Below are positions 54,093-63,771 of a stretch of 64,000 nt of DNA, piece by piece. Source of the DNA: an uncultured Gemmatimonadota bacterium (GTDB lineage: Bacteria > Gemmatimonadota > Gemmatimonadetes > Gemmatimonadales > Gemmatimonadaceae). Position numbers and translations under genes: made by a program. The notes under the pieces are model-generated. The model worked only from the letters and a program-made list of their open reading frames with translations. It was not told where the DNA came from and searched no databases. The first letter of the stretch is position 1; each line of letters begins with the position of its first letter. The stretch spans positions 1 to 64,000 of the forward strand of contig CAIRYG010000007.1 of NCBI GenBank assembly GCA_903882745.1. Direction: 5' to 3'.

Positions 54093-54258
54093 GAGTCGCG
54101 GTCGAGCCTCGGCGAGCGGTGAACCTTCGAAACGGGGGTCTCTGGACAGACCGTAACTAGAGACTCCCCCAGGTCAGACAGGTAACATTGCCCCGGCACG
54201 GGGCCCATCCCGCCGCCGAGTTTCGTGAAGAATCTCACAAAACTGTTAGGCGGGGTGG

Positions 54259-54885
54259 TTACTTGGTGGCCGTCAGCGTTGCGGCTGCAGCCACTTCTTC
54301 CTTCTTCGTGATCACGTGGTCGATGATGCCATACGTCTTGGCTTCCTCGGCCGACATAAAGAAATCACGCTCCATGTCATGCTCGATCTGCGTAATCGGA
54401 CGTCCGGTGTGCTTGGCGTACAGCCCGTTCATCGTGGCGCGGAGATACAGAATCTCCTTTGCCTGAATCTCGATGTCCGCCGCCGTGCCCTGCGCGCCGC
54501 CCGACGGCTGGTGGATCATGATCCGCGAGTGCGGGAGCGCCGACCGCTTGCCGGTCGAGCCCGCGCTGAGCAGGAACGACCCCATCGAGGCCGCCATACC
54601 CATGCAAATCGTGTTCACCGGCGACTTCAGGAACTGCATCGTGTCGTAGATCGCCATGCCAGCCGATACCACGCCACCCGGCGAGTTGATGTAGAGATGA
54701 ATGTCCTTACCAGGATTATCGGCTTCCAGGAACAAAAGTTGCGCGATGATCATGTTGGCCACGTCATCATTGATGGACGTGCCCAAGAAAATGATGCGGT
54801 CCATGAGCAGACGCGAGTACACATCGTAGCTGCGCTCGCCGCGGCTGGAGCGCTCAATCACGTACGGATTCGGAATGATCGGCAT
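54259..54885 (-). CDS. clpP: ATP-dependent Clp protease proteolytic subunit
   Basis: Serine protease tetradecamer. Catalytic residues by family pattern: Ser100 in GMAASMGS, His125 in MIHQPSGG and Asp174 in ERDFFMS. The 208 residues start [20 protein letters not shown], with a short or absent propeptide. A hairpin-prone region (a GGGGG/TCTCT stem with a bulge, and GCCCC-GGCAC-GGGGC) fills the gap to clpX and may separate or attenuate the two genes. Confidence 0.97.
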   Translation of the reverse strand: MPIIPNPYVIERSSRGERSYDVYSRLLMDRIIFLGTSINDDVANMIIAQLLFLEADNPGKDIHLYINSPGGVVSAGMAIYDTMQFLKSPVNTICMGMAASMGSFLLSAGSTGKRSALPHSRIMIHQPSGGAQGTAADIEIQAKEILYLRATMNGLYAKHTGRPITQIEHDMERDFFMSAEEAKTYGIIDHVITKKEEVAAAATLTATK

Positions 54886-54960
54886 ATCGTCGTCGTCTCT
54901 TGAAGTCGGTGACTTGATCCCGGAACGCCCCCGCGGAGCGCGCCGTCCATGAAATGCTGC

Positions 54961-54990
54961 TACGGCTGCCTACGGCGGCCTACGGCCGAA
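54961..54990. repeat. 10-base tandem repeat between clpP and tig
   Basis: TACGGCTGCC, TACGGCGGCC and TACGGCCGAA follow one another with a 10-base period, ending four bases before the tig stop codon. A period close to the helical turn would present the repeats on one face of the DNA. No function is known to me. Confidence 0.6.
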
Positions 54991-54994
54991 GTGC

Positions 54995-56239
54995 TTACGC
55001 CTGCTCGACCGTGTTTCTGGACAAGAGCCAGCCGAACACCCGGTCTTCCGTAGTCCCACGCTCGATCTCGCGGAGACGCCCCGCCTTCTGCAGCGCGGCG
55101 TACACCTGGCCCACATCCGCGCCACGCGCGGTCGCCATCTCCGCGACCTTCTCGTCCACGTCGGACTCAGTCGCGGTCAAATTTTCCTTGGTCGCAATCG
55201 TTTCGATCACGAGATCGCGACGCACCTGGCGCTCGGCCATCGTGCGGAACTCCGCGCCAAACTTCTCTGCTTCCGACGCCGGAATCTGATAGGCCTCAGC
55301 ATAGGCACCCATCAACTGACGAACCCAGCTCGGCGGCACGTCAAAGGGATTCGCTTCAATCACCTTTTCCACCAGCGATGTCCGCACAGCAGCGTCGGAC
55401 TCGCGCGTGGCGTTCGACGAGATGTCCTCGCGCACGGCCGCCAAGAGCGCATCCACGGAATCGAAATCGCCAAGCTCGCGCGCGAGCGCGTCATCAAGGG
55501 CGGGCATCGACTTGCGCTTCACGTCCTTGAGCTCCACGCGCACCGTCTTGGTCTTGCCACGCTGTGCCTCGTCGGGGAAGTCGTCCGGCCACTTCACCGC
55601 ACGCTCCACCGTCGTGCCCTGCGTCAGCTCCATGATGACTTCTTCGATCGCCGGAATGGCCTGGCCGGAGCCGAGCACAATCCGGTATTCCTTGCCTTCG
55701 GGAATCGTGCCGCTGTCGTCGGCAACAGCGAGCATGACGGACGTCATATCGCCTTCCTTGGCCTTGTCCTCAACAGGCGACCAGGCCGCGCGCTGATCCC
55801 GCAGGTGCTCGATCTGCTCGTTCACCATTTCGTCAGTGACGGCCGGATTCGTGCGGGTCACGGTGAATCCCTCCACCACGGCCAGATTAATCTCGGGCTT
55901 CACTTCGCAGTGCAGCTCAAATGTCAGATCTTCGCCCTCTGCAAACTTCACGTCGTGCGCATGCGGCTGCGTGATCGGCTCAAGCTTCTCGGTCTCGATC
56001 ACGAGCGCGTACGCCTCGCGCATCAGGCCGTCGAGCGCTTCTTGCTCGATCTCGTTGTTGAACCGCTTCTTGACCACAGCGACGGGGGCCTTCCCCGGGC
56101 GGAAGCCAGCGATGCGCACCTGCTTGGCAACGCGCTTGACGGCCTTTTCCTTCTCCGCTGCAACGCGAGTGGCCGAAACCGAGATGCCGAGGCGCCGCTC
56201 GGCGCCTTCAGACTTCCGGGAAGTGACTTGGATATCCAT
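54995..56239 (-). CDS. tig: trigger factor
   Basis: Ribosome-bound chaperone with peptidyl-prolyl isomerase activity. MDIQVTSRKSEGAERRLG begins the ribosome-binding domain with RIAGFRPGKAPVAVVKKRF (the signature GFRxGKxP). The PPIase-like middle and a helical C-terminal domain follow. The PPIase region lacks an easily recognised FKBP signature, seen in some shorter trigger factors. 414 residues. Together with clpP and clpX it forms the usual tig-clpP-clpX order. Confidence 0.95.
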   Translation of the reverse strand: MDIQVTSRKSEGAERRLGISVSATRVAAEKEKAVKRVAKQVRIAGFRPGKAPVAVVKKRFNNEIEQEALDGLMREAYALVIETEKLEPITQPHAHDVKFAEGEDLTFELHCEVKPEINLAVVEGFTVTRTNPAVTDEMVNEQIEHLRDQRAAWSPVEDKAKEGDMTSVMLAVADDSGTIPEGKEYRIVLGSGQAIPAIEEVIMELTQGTTVERAVKWPDDFPDEAQRGKTKTVRVELKDVKRKSMPALDDALARELGDFDSVDALLAAVREDISSNATRESDAAVRTSLVEKVIEANPFDVPPSWVRQLMGAYAEAYQIPASEAEKFGAEFRTMAERQVRRDLVIETIATKENLTATESDVDEKVAEMATARGADVGQVYAALQKAGRLREIERGTTEDRVFGWLLSRNTVEQA

Positions 56240-56344
56240 GACGTCTAAATGGGTAAGAACCCCGTCGCTGGGAGTCCCGCGGCGGGGTCGTTGATCCGTA
56301 CATCTATAACGGTAAATCTAACCCGGGGACGGCTCCGGTAGGGG

Positions 56345-57238
56345 CTATCCGGCAAAAGCTGCGGCGCCGGCGCCAGTGCCCGCATTCTTGGCCCGAATTC
56401 GAGCTGCCGCCCGCAGCGAAAGCACCAACGGGATCCCCATGGCAACAATCCCACCCGCCCAAGCCCATGTGAATCCATGGGTTACACAGATGGTCGTGGC
56501 CATAATCCCATTCACGCCGTAGAGCACCAACGGGAAGGCGCTCCCCGACAGCCGGCTCGCGATTTCAGACGGGGCCACGTACTGCAGCATCACCCGCGCG
56601 ACCACCGCCCCGGTGCCAATCCAGCCGAGCCAGTTGGTCAGGGGCATGCCGTAGAAAAATCCAGGCTCGTGCCAATACCAATGCGTCGTCACGACCATCG
56701 CCGGATCCATCGCGACATCCCACGCCGACAGCACAATCCCAGCATAGAGCGCCCAACGCCAACGGCCGCCATTGGAGTCGTCCGCCTTCGCCAGAAGCCC
56801 AACCATCGCCAAGCTGCAGTACAGCATGAACGTCCACGAAATCGGAATCGGGAAGGGCACAAGTTCCGCAATCCGGTAGCCGAGCAGATTCGTGTACGAG
56901 TAGCCGCCAAAGGGGTAGCCGGTGCTCGTGCCGAGGAGCTCCGCCGAGAGCGAGACGATCGACGCATACGCAAACATCTTGAGCGCGCGCGTTTTTCCAA
57001 ACCGGCCAATCGCGTGCAACAAAGCAGCCAAGAAGCCAAGGCATACGACCGACGGGCCACTCACCTTCCAGCCGATTTCGTAGATGGTCTTGTTTGGCTC
57101 CTGTTGCATCCAGGCCGGTGGCGGGCCCGACAGGATTGTCGCAAACGCCATCGACGCAAAGACGGTGGCCATGACGTGAACCAGCATCAGTATCCAGGCG
57201 GTGCGGTCCAGCTTTGAAAGCGATGCCAGTCGGTTCAC
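56345..57238 (-). CDS. cruF: carotenoid 1,2-hydratase-like protein (CruF family)
   Basis: Integral membrane enzyme expected to hydrate the psi end group of lycopene-type carotenoids. GTG 57238 overlaps the crtB stop as GTGA and removes an implausible leader. The 297 residues give about seven hydrophobic segments and carry the family marks ELLGTSTGYPFGGYSYTN and AWDVAMDPAMVVTTHWYWHE, with FFYGMPLTNWLGWIGTG. CruF proteins are known in carotenoid clusters of this phylum. The symbol is by resemblance. Confidence 0.82.
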   Translation of the reverse strand: MNRLASLSKLDRTAWILMLVHVMATVFASMAFATILSGPPPAWMQQEPNKTIYEIGWKVSGPSVVCLGFLAALLHAIGRFGKTRALKMFAYASIVSLSAELLGTSTGYPFGGYSYTNLLGYRIAELVPFPIPISWTFMLYCSLAMVGLLAKADDSNGGRWRWALYAGIVLSAWDVAMDPAMVVTTHWYWHEPGFFYGMPLTNWLGWIGTGAVVARVMLQYVAPSEIASRLSGSAFPLVLYGVNGIMATTICVTHGFTWAWAGGIVAMGIPLVLSLRAAARIRAKNAGTGAGAAAFAG

Positions 57239-58200
57239 GATGCCATTTCCTCGGGTCGCGAGATCGTTTTGCCTTGCCATTGAATCACGGGCTCTGTCGG
57301 TAGCACGTTGCTCGGCAGTGCGGTCCCATTGCGCCAAATGCTCCACATCAGGCGCCCGCGCGCCCACGTTCCCACGCGGGCACGTGTGGTGAACGAGTCG
57401 TAGTCGATCGACTCGATGGCACTCAAAATTTCGGCGTAGCCATCAGCGCAGGCGCGCGCGCACCGCTGCGCATCAGGCTCGAGCAGGGAGAGGCCCGGTG
57501 CCGCGGCATCGTACAGCGCACGGGCACGGGCAATCTCGTGCTTCATAAAGGCCTTCCATCGATCCTGCTGGCCGAGTGCCCGGTTGTGCAGCACCTCTTG
57601 GGTGCTGATGCCGAACGCGGCGAGTGATGCCGCAGGCAAATAGCATCGCCCACGCATCGCATCCTCGCCAACGTCGCGCAGAATGTTGGTGTGCTGCAGG
57701 GCAACACCGAGCGTGCGCGCAAACCGGAGCGCCCGCTGGCGGGCGTCTTCGTTGCCGCTCACTCCAAACACGTAGGTGCACATCTCACCAACGGAGCTCG
57801 CCACGCCTTCGCAGTATGCCGTCAGCTCCGCCCAGGTGGCGTAGTGGGCCGGCGCGAGATCCACAGCCACGCCCCCCATCAGCTCCAGCAAGGCAGAGGC
57901 TGGAACGCCAAACTCCTTGATAGTCCACGAGAGCTCGCGGTACACCGGTCCCTCAGGGCGTCCCTCAATCGCTTCGTGCAACCCCGACATGTACCCCGCG
58001 AGCTCGCGCCGCAGCGTTTCGCGGTCACCGGTGGCACCACGGTCTACAATGTCGTCCGCAATGCGGCAAAATGCGTACACCGCAAAGGCCCCTCGACGCT
58101 TCCTCGCCGGCAGGAACCGACTCGCCACGGCAAACGTCCGCGCGTGAAGCCGGGTAATGGCCTCACAGTGGCGGGCATCATTCATGGCGGGGTAGATCAC
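57235..58200 (-). CDS. crtB: phytoene synthase
   Basis: Condenses two geranylgeranyl diphosphates to phytoene. The Asp-rich motifs are AFCRIADDIVDRG and the later GVALQHTNILRDVGEDAMRG, with YCEGVASSVGEMCTYVFG between them. 321 residues. GTG 58200 overlaps the crtI stop as GTGA; ATG 58185 is a possible later start. It is the second gene of the crtI-crtB-cruF operon. Confidence 0.94.
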   Translation of the reverse strand: MIYPAMNDARHCEAITRLHARTFAVASRFLPARKRRGAFAVYAFCRIADDIVDRGATGDRETLRRELAGYMSGLHEAIEGRPEGPVYRELSWTIKEFGVPASALLELMGGVAVDLAPAHYATWAELTAYCEGVASSVGEMCTYVFGVSGNEDARQRALRFARTLGVALQHTNILRDVGEDAMRGRCYLPAASLAAFGISTQEVLHNRALGQQDRWKAFMKHEIARARALYDAAAPGLSLLEPDAQRCARACADGYAEILSAIESIDYDSFTTRARVGTWARGRLMWSIWRNGTALPSNVLPTEPVIQWQGKTISRPEEMAS

Positions 58201-59669
58201 GTAGCGCCTCCAATCAGGTCCGCGACGATTTTACCTGAACTGATCACGCCCGGCAAGCCTGCACCGGGGTGCGTGCCCGCGCCGGCGAAATACAGGTTCG
58301 GGATGTCTTCGCTCACGTTGTGCGGACGCATCCACGCGGACTGCATGAGCGTGGGCTCCACCGAGAACGCGCTGCCGAGATGGCTCGACATCACATCGCG
58401 GAAATACCGCGGGTCCACGCGCCGCTCGGTCACGATGTGCTTGGAGAGGTCGGGCATGTACCGCTCCTCGAGATACGCCACAATCCGATCCCGATACTCC
58501 TGCGCCTTCGCTTCCCAGTCCACATCGCCCGCGAGGTTCGGAACAGGCGAGAGCACGTACCACGAATCGCAGCCCTCGGGCGCAAGGCTCGGATCGGTGG
58601 CCGTGGGGCGGTGCAGATAGAGCGAGAAATCGTCCGAGAGCGTCTTTTTGGTGAAGATGTCCTCGAGCAGTCCCCGATACCGGGGGCCCATGATAATCTC
58701 GTGATGCGCGATGTCGTCGTACTTCTTGTCCGTGCCGAAATAGATCACGAATAGCGACATCGAATACGCCATCCCCTTCATCTTCCGGTCGGTGTTCTTC
58801 TTCCGATGGCGCGAGGGAATCAGCTTCATGTAGGTGTTCGCAACGTCACCATTGCTCACCACCGCGTCGGCGTGCATCACCGTGCCGTCGGCGAGTCGCA
58901 CACCGGTGGCCTTGCCGGAGCGGTCATCCACGAGGATTTCTTCCACCGTGGTGTTCAGTAGCAAGCGTCCGCCCAGATCCTCGAAGAAGCGCACAAAGGC
59001 GCGCACGAGTGCGCCGGTGCCACCCATCGCAAACCACACCCCCCACTTCTGCTCGAGGTGGTGGATCAGCGCGTAAATCGATGTGGTCTGGAACGGGTTT
59101 CCGCCCACGAGCAGCGGATGGAACGAAAAGACCTGGCGCAGGCGGTCATCTTTTACGTGCTCAAATGCGAACTTCGCGACAGACTTGTCCGAGCGCAGGC
59201 GAATCAAGTCGGGGAGCACACGGAACATCGACCGCAGTGTGCTGAACGGCTTGTCGATCAGGCCGAACCCGGTCTTAAAGATGTCCTCGGTTTTCGCCAA
59301 GAACTTCTGGTACCCCGCGACATCGTCGGGGTTGAACTTGCGCACCTGCGCCAGCACATCGGCGCGAGTGCCGTTGTAATGAAACACCGACCCGTCTTCA
59401 AAGCGCACGTTGTAAAACGGATCAATCGGAATCAGCTGCACGTAATCGGCGGTCTTCTTCCCGCCGAGGGCAAAGAGATCGTCGATCAGCCACGGGGCCG
59501 TGATGATGGTCGGCCCGGCATCAAACGTGAAGCCGTCCTGTTGCCACACGTACGCGCGGCCGCCCGGCTTGTCGCGCTGCTCGAGCACGGTGACCTCGTG
59601 CCCCTGCGCGCGCAACCGGATGGCCGCCGCAAGTCCGCCAAACCCACTTCCGATAACAAGAATGCGCAT
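58197..59669 (-). CDS. crtI: phytoene desaturase (CrtI-type)
   Basis: FAD-dependent desaturase that turns phytoene into coloured carotenoid. The dinucleotide motif VIGSGFGGLAAAIRLRAQG opens the protein, followed by LEQRDKPGGRAYVWQQDGF, TFDAGPTIITAP and the C-terminal LYFAGAGTHPGAGLPGVISS, all family hallmarks. The 490 residues are normal. The number of double bonds made is not readable. It starts 37 bases after the tRNA-Leu gene. Confidence 0.95.
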   Translation of the reverse strand: MRILVIGSGFGGLAAAIRLRAQGHEVTVLEQRDKPGGRAYVWQQDGFTFDAGPTIITAPWLIDDLFALGGKKTADYVQLIPIDPFYNVRFEDGSVFHYNGTRADVLAQVRKFNPDDVAGYQKFLAKTEDIFKTGFGLIDKPFSTLRSMFRVLPDLIRLRSDKSVAKFAFEHVKDDRLRQVFSFHPLLVGGNPFQTTSIYALIHHLEQKWGVWFAMGGTGALVRAFVRFFEDLGGRLLLNTTVEEILVDDRSGKATGVRLADGTVMHADAVVSNGDVANTYMKLIPSRHRKKNTDRKMKGMAYSMSLFVIYFGTDKKYDDIAHHEIIMGPRYRGLLEDIFTKKTLSDDFSLYLHRPTATDPSLAPEGCDSWYVLSPVPNLAGDVDWEAKAQEYRDRIVAYLEERYMPDLSKHIVTERRVDPRYFRDVMSSHLGSAFSVEPTLMQSAWMRPHNVSEDIPNLYFAGAGTHPGAGLPGVISSGKIVADLIGGAT

Positions 59670-59706
59670 GTCGCTAGAACGTGTGCTGGACGGAAAAAGT
59701 TCTCAA

Positions 59707-59791
59707 TGCGAAAGGTGGGACTTGAACCCACACGCCGTATTAGGGCACAGGATCCTAAGTCCTGCGCGTCTGCCAGTTTCGCCACTCTCGC
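59707..59791 (-). tRNA. tRNA-Leu (anticodon UAG)
   Basis: An 85-base class II tRNA. The acceptor pairs GCGAGAG with CTTTCGC, the discriminator is A, and no CCA is encoded. The anticodon stem CAGGA/TCCTG frames the loop CTTAGGA, so the anticodon is UAG, reading CUA and related leucine codons. The long variable arm (around TGCCCTAATACGGCG) and the T-arm GTGGGTTCAAGTCCCAC confirm leucine class II. Confidence 0.95.
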
Positions 59792-59855
59792 ATTACAAGC
59801 TCAAAGCTACATCAGACAAACCGATTCTGGCTGGTTACCGGAGTCCAGTTTTTGT

Positions 59856-61418
59856 TCAGTTTCCACCGAGCCGGACGTTCACAATCCCCGTCTGCCCCAC
59901 CGTCCCATCCGTGTTGTAGCGCGCAATCTTCACGCCGATATAATCCCCTTCCTTTAGCCCGCTGATCACCTTCTGCAGGTCAGCGGCCGTCTTAATCACC
60001 GTCTTCTGCGGGAACACGACCTCGGTGATCACGTCGCCCACGCCGATCGCGCGCGTTGCTGCCGCCGTGCCGCCACGCTCGACTTCCTTCACAAAGGCGC
60101 CAAACACTTCGGACTTCGCGGCCTTGAGCAACTCGGCGGGTGGTGCCGTCACCGTGATCCCAAGCTTCTTCACCACGATTGTCGTCGCCGAACCGGCACT
60201 CGGCGCCTCCTTCTCCTTCGCTGCCGACGCCACCGCGGCCTTCTCGCCCTCCGCTTCCATCAGCTTGATCTTGAAGCTCTGCTTCTTTCCGTAGCGCACC
60301 CCTTCGAGCTCAACCGTCTCGCCCGGCTGATGCGTGCGCACAATCCGCTGCAACGTGCTGACGCGGTCTACGGGCTTGCCGTCGGCTTTGATAATCACGT
60401 CGCCAGGCTGCAGCCCCGCCTTCTCGGCCGGACTATTCTCCACCCCCTGAAAGTCGCCGATCTTCACACCGGCAATCTCCTTCAGGCCGTTCACCTGCGC
60501 GTCTTCTGCGGTGATCTCCTGAATGCGAACACCCATGATGGCGCGACGCACACGGCCGTGCGCGATGATGTCGTCCATCACCGTCTTCGCGAGGTTGATC
60601 GGAATCGCGAAGCCGTAGCCCGAGTAGGTGCCAGTCTGGCTGGCAATGGCGCTGTTAATGCCGACCACCTCACCGCGGAGATTCACCAGCGGTCCACCCG
60701 AGTTGCCCGGGTTGATCGCGGCGTCGGTCTGCAGGAAGTCCTGAATGGCGTACACGTTGTTGTTCAGCCCGCGGAGCTCGTTGGAACGCCCCTTCGCGCT
60801 AATGATGCCCGCCGTCACCGTGAAGTCGAGGCCGAGCGGGTTACCGATGGCAACCGCCCACTCACCTACGCGCACTTTGGAATCGTCGCCGAGTGCAATC
60901 GTGGGAAGGTCCTTGCCTTCGATCTTGAGCACGGCGACGTCCGTCTGCGGATCGGTGCCGATGACCTTGGCCTTGAAGCTGCGGCGGTCCGAGAGGCCGA
61001 CGGTCACGCGGTCTGCGCCTTCGACGACGTGGTTATTGGTGAGCACATAGCCGTCGCTCGAGACGATAAAGCCCGTCCCGGTGGCTTCCGATCCACGATC
61101 CTGCTGACGCGGGTCGTCAAAGAACTGCTCGAAGCCCGGCGGAAGGTTCCGCATCTGCGGCGACCGGGTCGCTTTGCGCGCGTCGGTCTGCGCATCAATC
61201 GAGACCACGGCTGGCGTGACATGTTCGGCGATGGCCACGAAGGAGTTCTGCTGATCCATCAGCGAACTCGACACGTTGGAGAGCGGCTTGCCCGAGGTTC
61301 CGCGAATCTGGGCGCCGACGATTTTCGTCCAGTCCATGGACGAGGCGAACATGACGCCGCCCACGAAGGCGGCGCTGGCAATGATAGCAATCTTGGGCTT
61401 GGAAAGGTTGAGGCTCAT
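59856..61418 (-). CDS. periplasmic serine protease of the DegP/HtrA (Do) family
   Basis: Membrane-anchored or secreted protease-chaperone for misfolded envelope proteins. Residues 9-26 form a single hydrophobic signal or anchor. The trypsin-like triad is His130 (LTNNHVVEG), Asp160 (QTDVAVLKI) and Ser240 (NPGNSGGPL). Two PDZ domains follow (about 275-365, containing AEKAGLQPGDVIIKADGKPV, and the Ala/Glu-linked C-terminal one ending in VRLGGN). The second PDZ is diverged. 520 residues. It lies 62 bases downstream of the tRNA and next to dnaK. Confidence 0.92.
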   Translation of the reverse strand: MSLNLSKPKIAIIASAAFVGGVMFASSMDWTKIVGAQIRGTSGKPLSNVSSSLMDQQNSFVAIAEHVTPAVVSIDAQTDARKATRSPQMRNLPPGFEQFFDDPRQQDRGSEATGTGFIVSSDGYVLTNNHVVEGADRVTVGLSDRRSFKAKVIGTDPQTDVAVLKIEGKDLPTIALGDDSKVRVGEWAVAIGNPLGLDFTVTAGIISAKGRSNELRGLNNNVYAIQDFLQTDAAINPGNSGGPLVNLRGEVVGINSAIASQTGTYSGYGFAIPINLAKTVMDDIIAHGRVRRAIMGVRIQEITAEDAQVNGLKEIAGVKIGDFQGVENSPAEKAGLQPGDVIIKADGKPVDRVSTLQRIVRTHQPGETVELEGVRYGKKQSFKIKLMEAEGEKAAVASAAKEKEAPSAGSATTIVVKKLGITVTAPPAELLKAAKSEVFGAFVKEVERGGTAAATRAIGVGDVITEVVFPQKTVIKTAADLQKVISGLKEGDYIGVKIARYNTDGTVGQTGIVNVRLGGN

Positions 61419-61465
61419 GGCGTGTTGTCCTGTGTGCGAGAATGCGGCTCTCGTTTAGACCCGGA

Positions 61466-61492
61466 GGCGACGCGGAAAGTTTCCGCGTCGCC
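61466..61492. terminator. hairpin between dnaK and the DegP-like gene
   Basis: GGCGACGCGGAA (61466-61477) pairs perfectly with 61481-61492 around a 3-base loop. It lies between the dnaK stop and the next start on the minus strand. No T-run follows in the direction of transcription, so termination strength is uncertain. Confidence 0.65.
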
Positions 61493-61516
61493 CCCGCCTA
61501 CCTAAATCAACAGTAG

Positions 61517-63454
61517 CTACTTCTTGTGCTTGTCGTGGTCCACGATCTCGTAATCGGCTTCGGCGACCTCTTCCTTCTTCTCGCCAGCCGGGGCACCCTC
61601 GCCCGCGGCGGCACTATCCGCGGGTGCCTCGGCAGCCTGCGCGGCGTAGACCGCCGTGCCAGCTGCCTGGAAGGCTGCGTTCAGCTCTTCCAGAGCCCCC
61701 GTGATCTCGTTCATGTCGTCTCCCTTGTGTGCCGAACGGGCACGGGCGACGGCTGCGTCGAGGCGCGTCTTGAGCTCGGCCGGCACCTTGTCGGCCCAGT
61801 CCTTCGACTCCTTTTCTACCTGATACGCCAAGGTGTCGAGACGGTTCCGCGTGTCGATTTCCTCGCGCTTCTTCTTGTCATCGGCGGCGTTGAGCTCGGC
61901 GTCCTTCACCATCTTGTCGATCTCGGCGCTGCTCAAGCCGCTGGAGGCTTCGACGCGAATCTTCTGTTCCTTGCCCGAGGCCTTGTCCTTGGCGGCGACA
62001 TGCAGGATGCCGTTGGCGTCGATGTCGAAGGTCACCTCGACCTGCGGCATGCCGCGCGGAGCGGGTGGGATCCCCGTCAGCTGGAACTTGCCGATGGTCT
62101 TGTTGTACACGGCCAGCTCGCGCTCGCCCTGCAGCACGTGGATCTCGACCGTGGTCTGGTTGTCGTCGGCGGTGCTGAACACCTCCGACTTCTTGGTCGG
62201 GATGGTCGTGTTGCGCGGGATCAGCACCGTGGTCACGCCGCCCAGCGTCTCGATCCCGAGGGAGAGCGGGGTGACGTCGAGCAGGAGCACATCCTTCTGC
62301 TCGCCGGTGAGCACGGCGCCCTGAATGGCGGCGCCAACGGCGACCACTTCATCGGGGTTCACGCCCTTGTTCGGCTCCTTGCCGAAGAACGCCTTGACCA
62401 CTTCCTGCACCTTCGGAATGCGCGTCGAGCCGCCAACGAGCAGAATCTCGTCGACTTCCGACGGCTGCATCTTGGCGTCGGCGAGCGCCTTCTTCATGGG
62501 CTCGAGCGTGCGCTGCACGAGGTCGTCCACGAGCTGCTCGAACTTGGCGCGCGTGAGCTGGTAGTTGAGATGCTTGGGGCCCGAGGCGTCGGCGGTGATG
62601 AACGGAAGGTTGATATCCGTGCTCATGGTGCCGGACAGCTCGATCTTGGCCTTCTCCGCGGCTTCCTTCAGGCGCTGAAGCGCCATCGGGTCCTTGGAGA
62701 GGTCGATCGTCTGATCTTTCTTGAACTCGGACACGAGCCAGTCGATGACCTTCTGGTCGAAGTCGTCGCCGCCGAGGTGGGTGTCACCGTTGGTGGACTT
62801 CACTTCGAACTGCTTGGTGCCGTCGACTTCGTAGAGCTCGAGGACCGAGATGTCGTACGTGCCGCCGCCCAAATCGAACACGGCGACCTTTTCGTCCTTC
62901 TTCCCCTTTTTGTCGAGGCCGTAGGCGAGCGCGGCGGCCGTGGGCTCGTTGACGATACGGAGCACGTCGAGACCCGCGATCTTGCCGGCGTCCTTGGTGG
63001 CCTGACGCTGCGAGTCGTTGAAGTACGCCGGCACGGTGACCACAGCCTTGGTCACCGGGTGACCCAGGTAGTCCTCAGCGGTCTGCTTCATCTTCTGGAG
63101 GATCATCGCCGAGACCTCGGGGGGCGTGTAGCGCTTGCCCTGGACTTCAACCGAGGCGAGGTCGTTGGTGCCGCTCTTGACCGCGTAGGGGACGCGGGCA
63201 ATCTCGCTCGAGACTTCAGGCATCTTGCGGCCCATGAAGCGCTTGATCGAGAAGACCGTGTTCTGCGGGTTTGTGACTGCTTGGCGCTTGGCGATTTGTC
63301 CGACCAAGCGTTCGCCGTCCTTGCTGAATCCAACGACGGACGGGGTGGTGCGACCGCCCTCGGCGTTGGGGATGACCACCGGGTCGCCACCTTCCATCAC
63401 AGCCACGACGGAGTTGGTGGTGCCGAGGTCGATGCCAATGACTTTGTCAGCCAT
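61517..63454 (-). CDS. dnaK: molecular chaperone DnaK (Hsp70)
   Basis: ATP-driven folding chaperone. ATG 63454 gives [20 protein letters not shown], the universal N-terminus. Later motifs are [31 protein letters not shown] and the substrate-binding domain after [18 protein letters not shown]. The chain ends [18 protein letters not shown], with the conserved EADYE-type tail altered by His and Lys. 645 residues, normal. No grpE or dnaJ is adjacent in the window. Upstream lies a TATATA box (63566-63571). Confidence 0.98.
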   Translation of the reverse strand: MADKVIGIDLGTTNSVVAVMEGGDPVVIPNAEGGRTTPSVVGFSKDGERLVGQIAKRQAVTNPQNTVFSIKRFMGRKMPEVSSEIARVPYAVKSGTNDLASVEVQGKRYTPPEVSAMILQKMKQTAEDYLGHPVTKAVVTVPAYFNDSQRQATKDAGKIAGLDVLRIVNEPTAAALAYGLDKKGKKDEKVAVFDLGGGTYDISVLELYEVDGTKQFEVKSTNGDTHLGGDDFDQKVIDWLVSEFKKDQTIDLSKDPMALQRLKEAAEKAKIELSGTMSTDINLPFITADASGPKHLNYQLTRAKFEQLVDDLVQRTLEPMKKALADAKMQPSEVDEILLVGGSTRIPKVQEVVKAFFGKEPNKGVNPDEVVAVGAAIQGAVLTGEQKDVLLLDVTPLSLGIETLGGVTTVLIPRNTTIPTKKSEVFSTADDNQTTVEIHVLQGERELAVYNKTIGKFQLTGIPPAPRGMPQVEVTFDIDANGILHVAAKDKASGKEQKIRVEASSGLSSAEIDKMVKDAELNAADDKKKREEIDTRNRLDTLAYQVEKESKDWADKVPAELKTRLDAAVARARSAHKGDDMNEITGALEELNAAFQAAGTAVYAAQAAEAPADSAAAGEGAPAGEKKEEVAEADYEIVDHDKHKK

Positions 63455-63611
63455 GTTCTTTCGGTCCTTAGGAAAAGATTGGGTGGTGATTGTGGTGATG
63501 CTACTGCCAGTGGGTGGAGCAAGGATGAGACCAGAAAAACGGGCCAAATTGACGCTCGACGCCTTTATATAGGGCAGGGATGGCGCCAAAATGGCACGCC
63601 GGAGGTAGCGC

Positions 63612-63693
63612 GGGTGGACGGGGCAGGTGGGAGGGGCAGGTGGTGGGCGGGTGGTGGGCTGGTGGTGGCAGGTCGGGGGCAGGCGGGGGGCGG
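63612..63693 (+). repeat. G-rich degenerate repeat with G-quadruplex potential
   Basis: Over 80 bases the plus strand is almost free of A and C runs and carries many G3-G6 runs separated by 1-7 bases. The unit GGGGCAGGTGG occurs twice (63620 and 63634), with variants such as GGGCGGGTGGTGGG and GGGGGCAGGCGG. It lies between two divergent promoters, so G4 formation could influence both. Confidence 0.7.
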
Positions 63694-63739
63694 CCCCGTA
63701 ACAATCGCGCCACAAGGGATAACGAGAGTGTGCCCAGTG

Positions 63740-63771
63740 TTTGCTGGCGTTCGCGCGGCTGTCTAGATTTG
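63740..63771 (+). promoter_or_regulatory. candidate TTTG-N20-TAnnTTTG promoter
   Basis: TTTG (63740-63743) and TAGATTTG (63764-63771) are separated by 20 bases, matching the Bacteroidetes sigma-factor pattern. It lies 54 bases before the GTG start of the right-edge gene. Confidence 0.45.

Noticed and set aside
54961-54990. Possible CRISPR repeat
   Set aside because: Period is only 10 bases with no spacers and no cas genes.
57239-57367. Longer cruF N-terminus from ATG 57367
   Set aside because: It would overlap crtB by 133 bases; GTG 57238 gives the standard GTGA overlap used throughout the operon.
63560-63600. CIRCE/HrcA operator upstream of dnaK
   Set aside because: No TTAGCACTC-N9-GAGTGCTAA or close variant could be found.
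61526-63766. A 746-residue open frame antisense to dnaK
   Set aside because: Shadow frame; dnaK motifs are fully conserved on the other strand.
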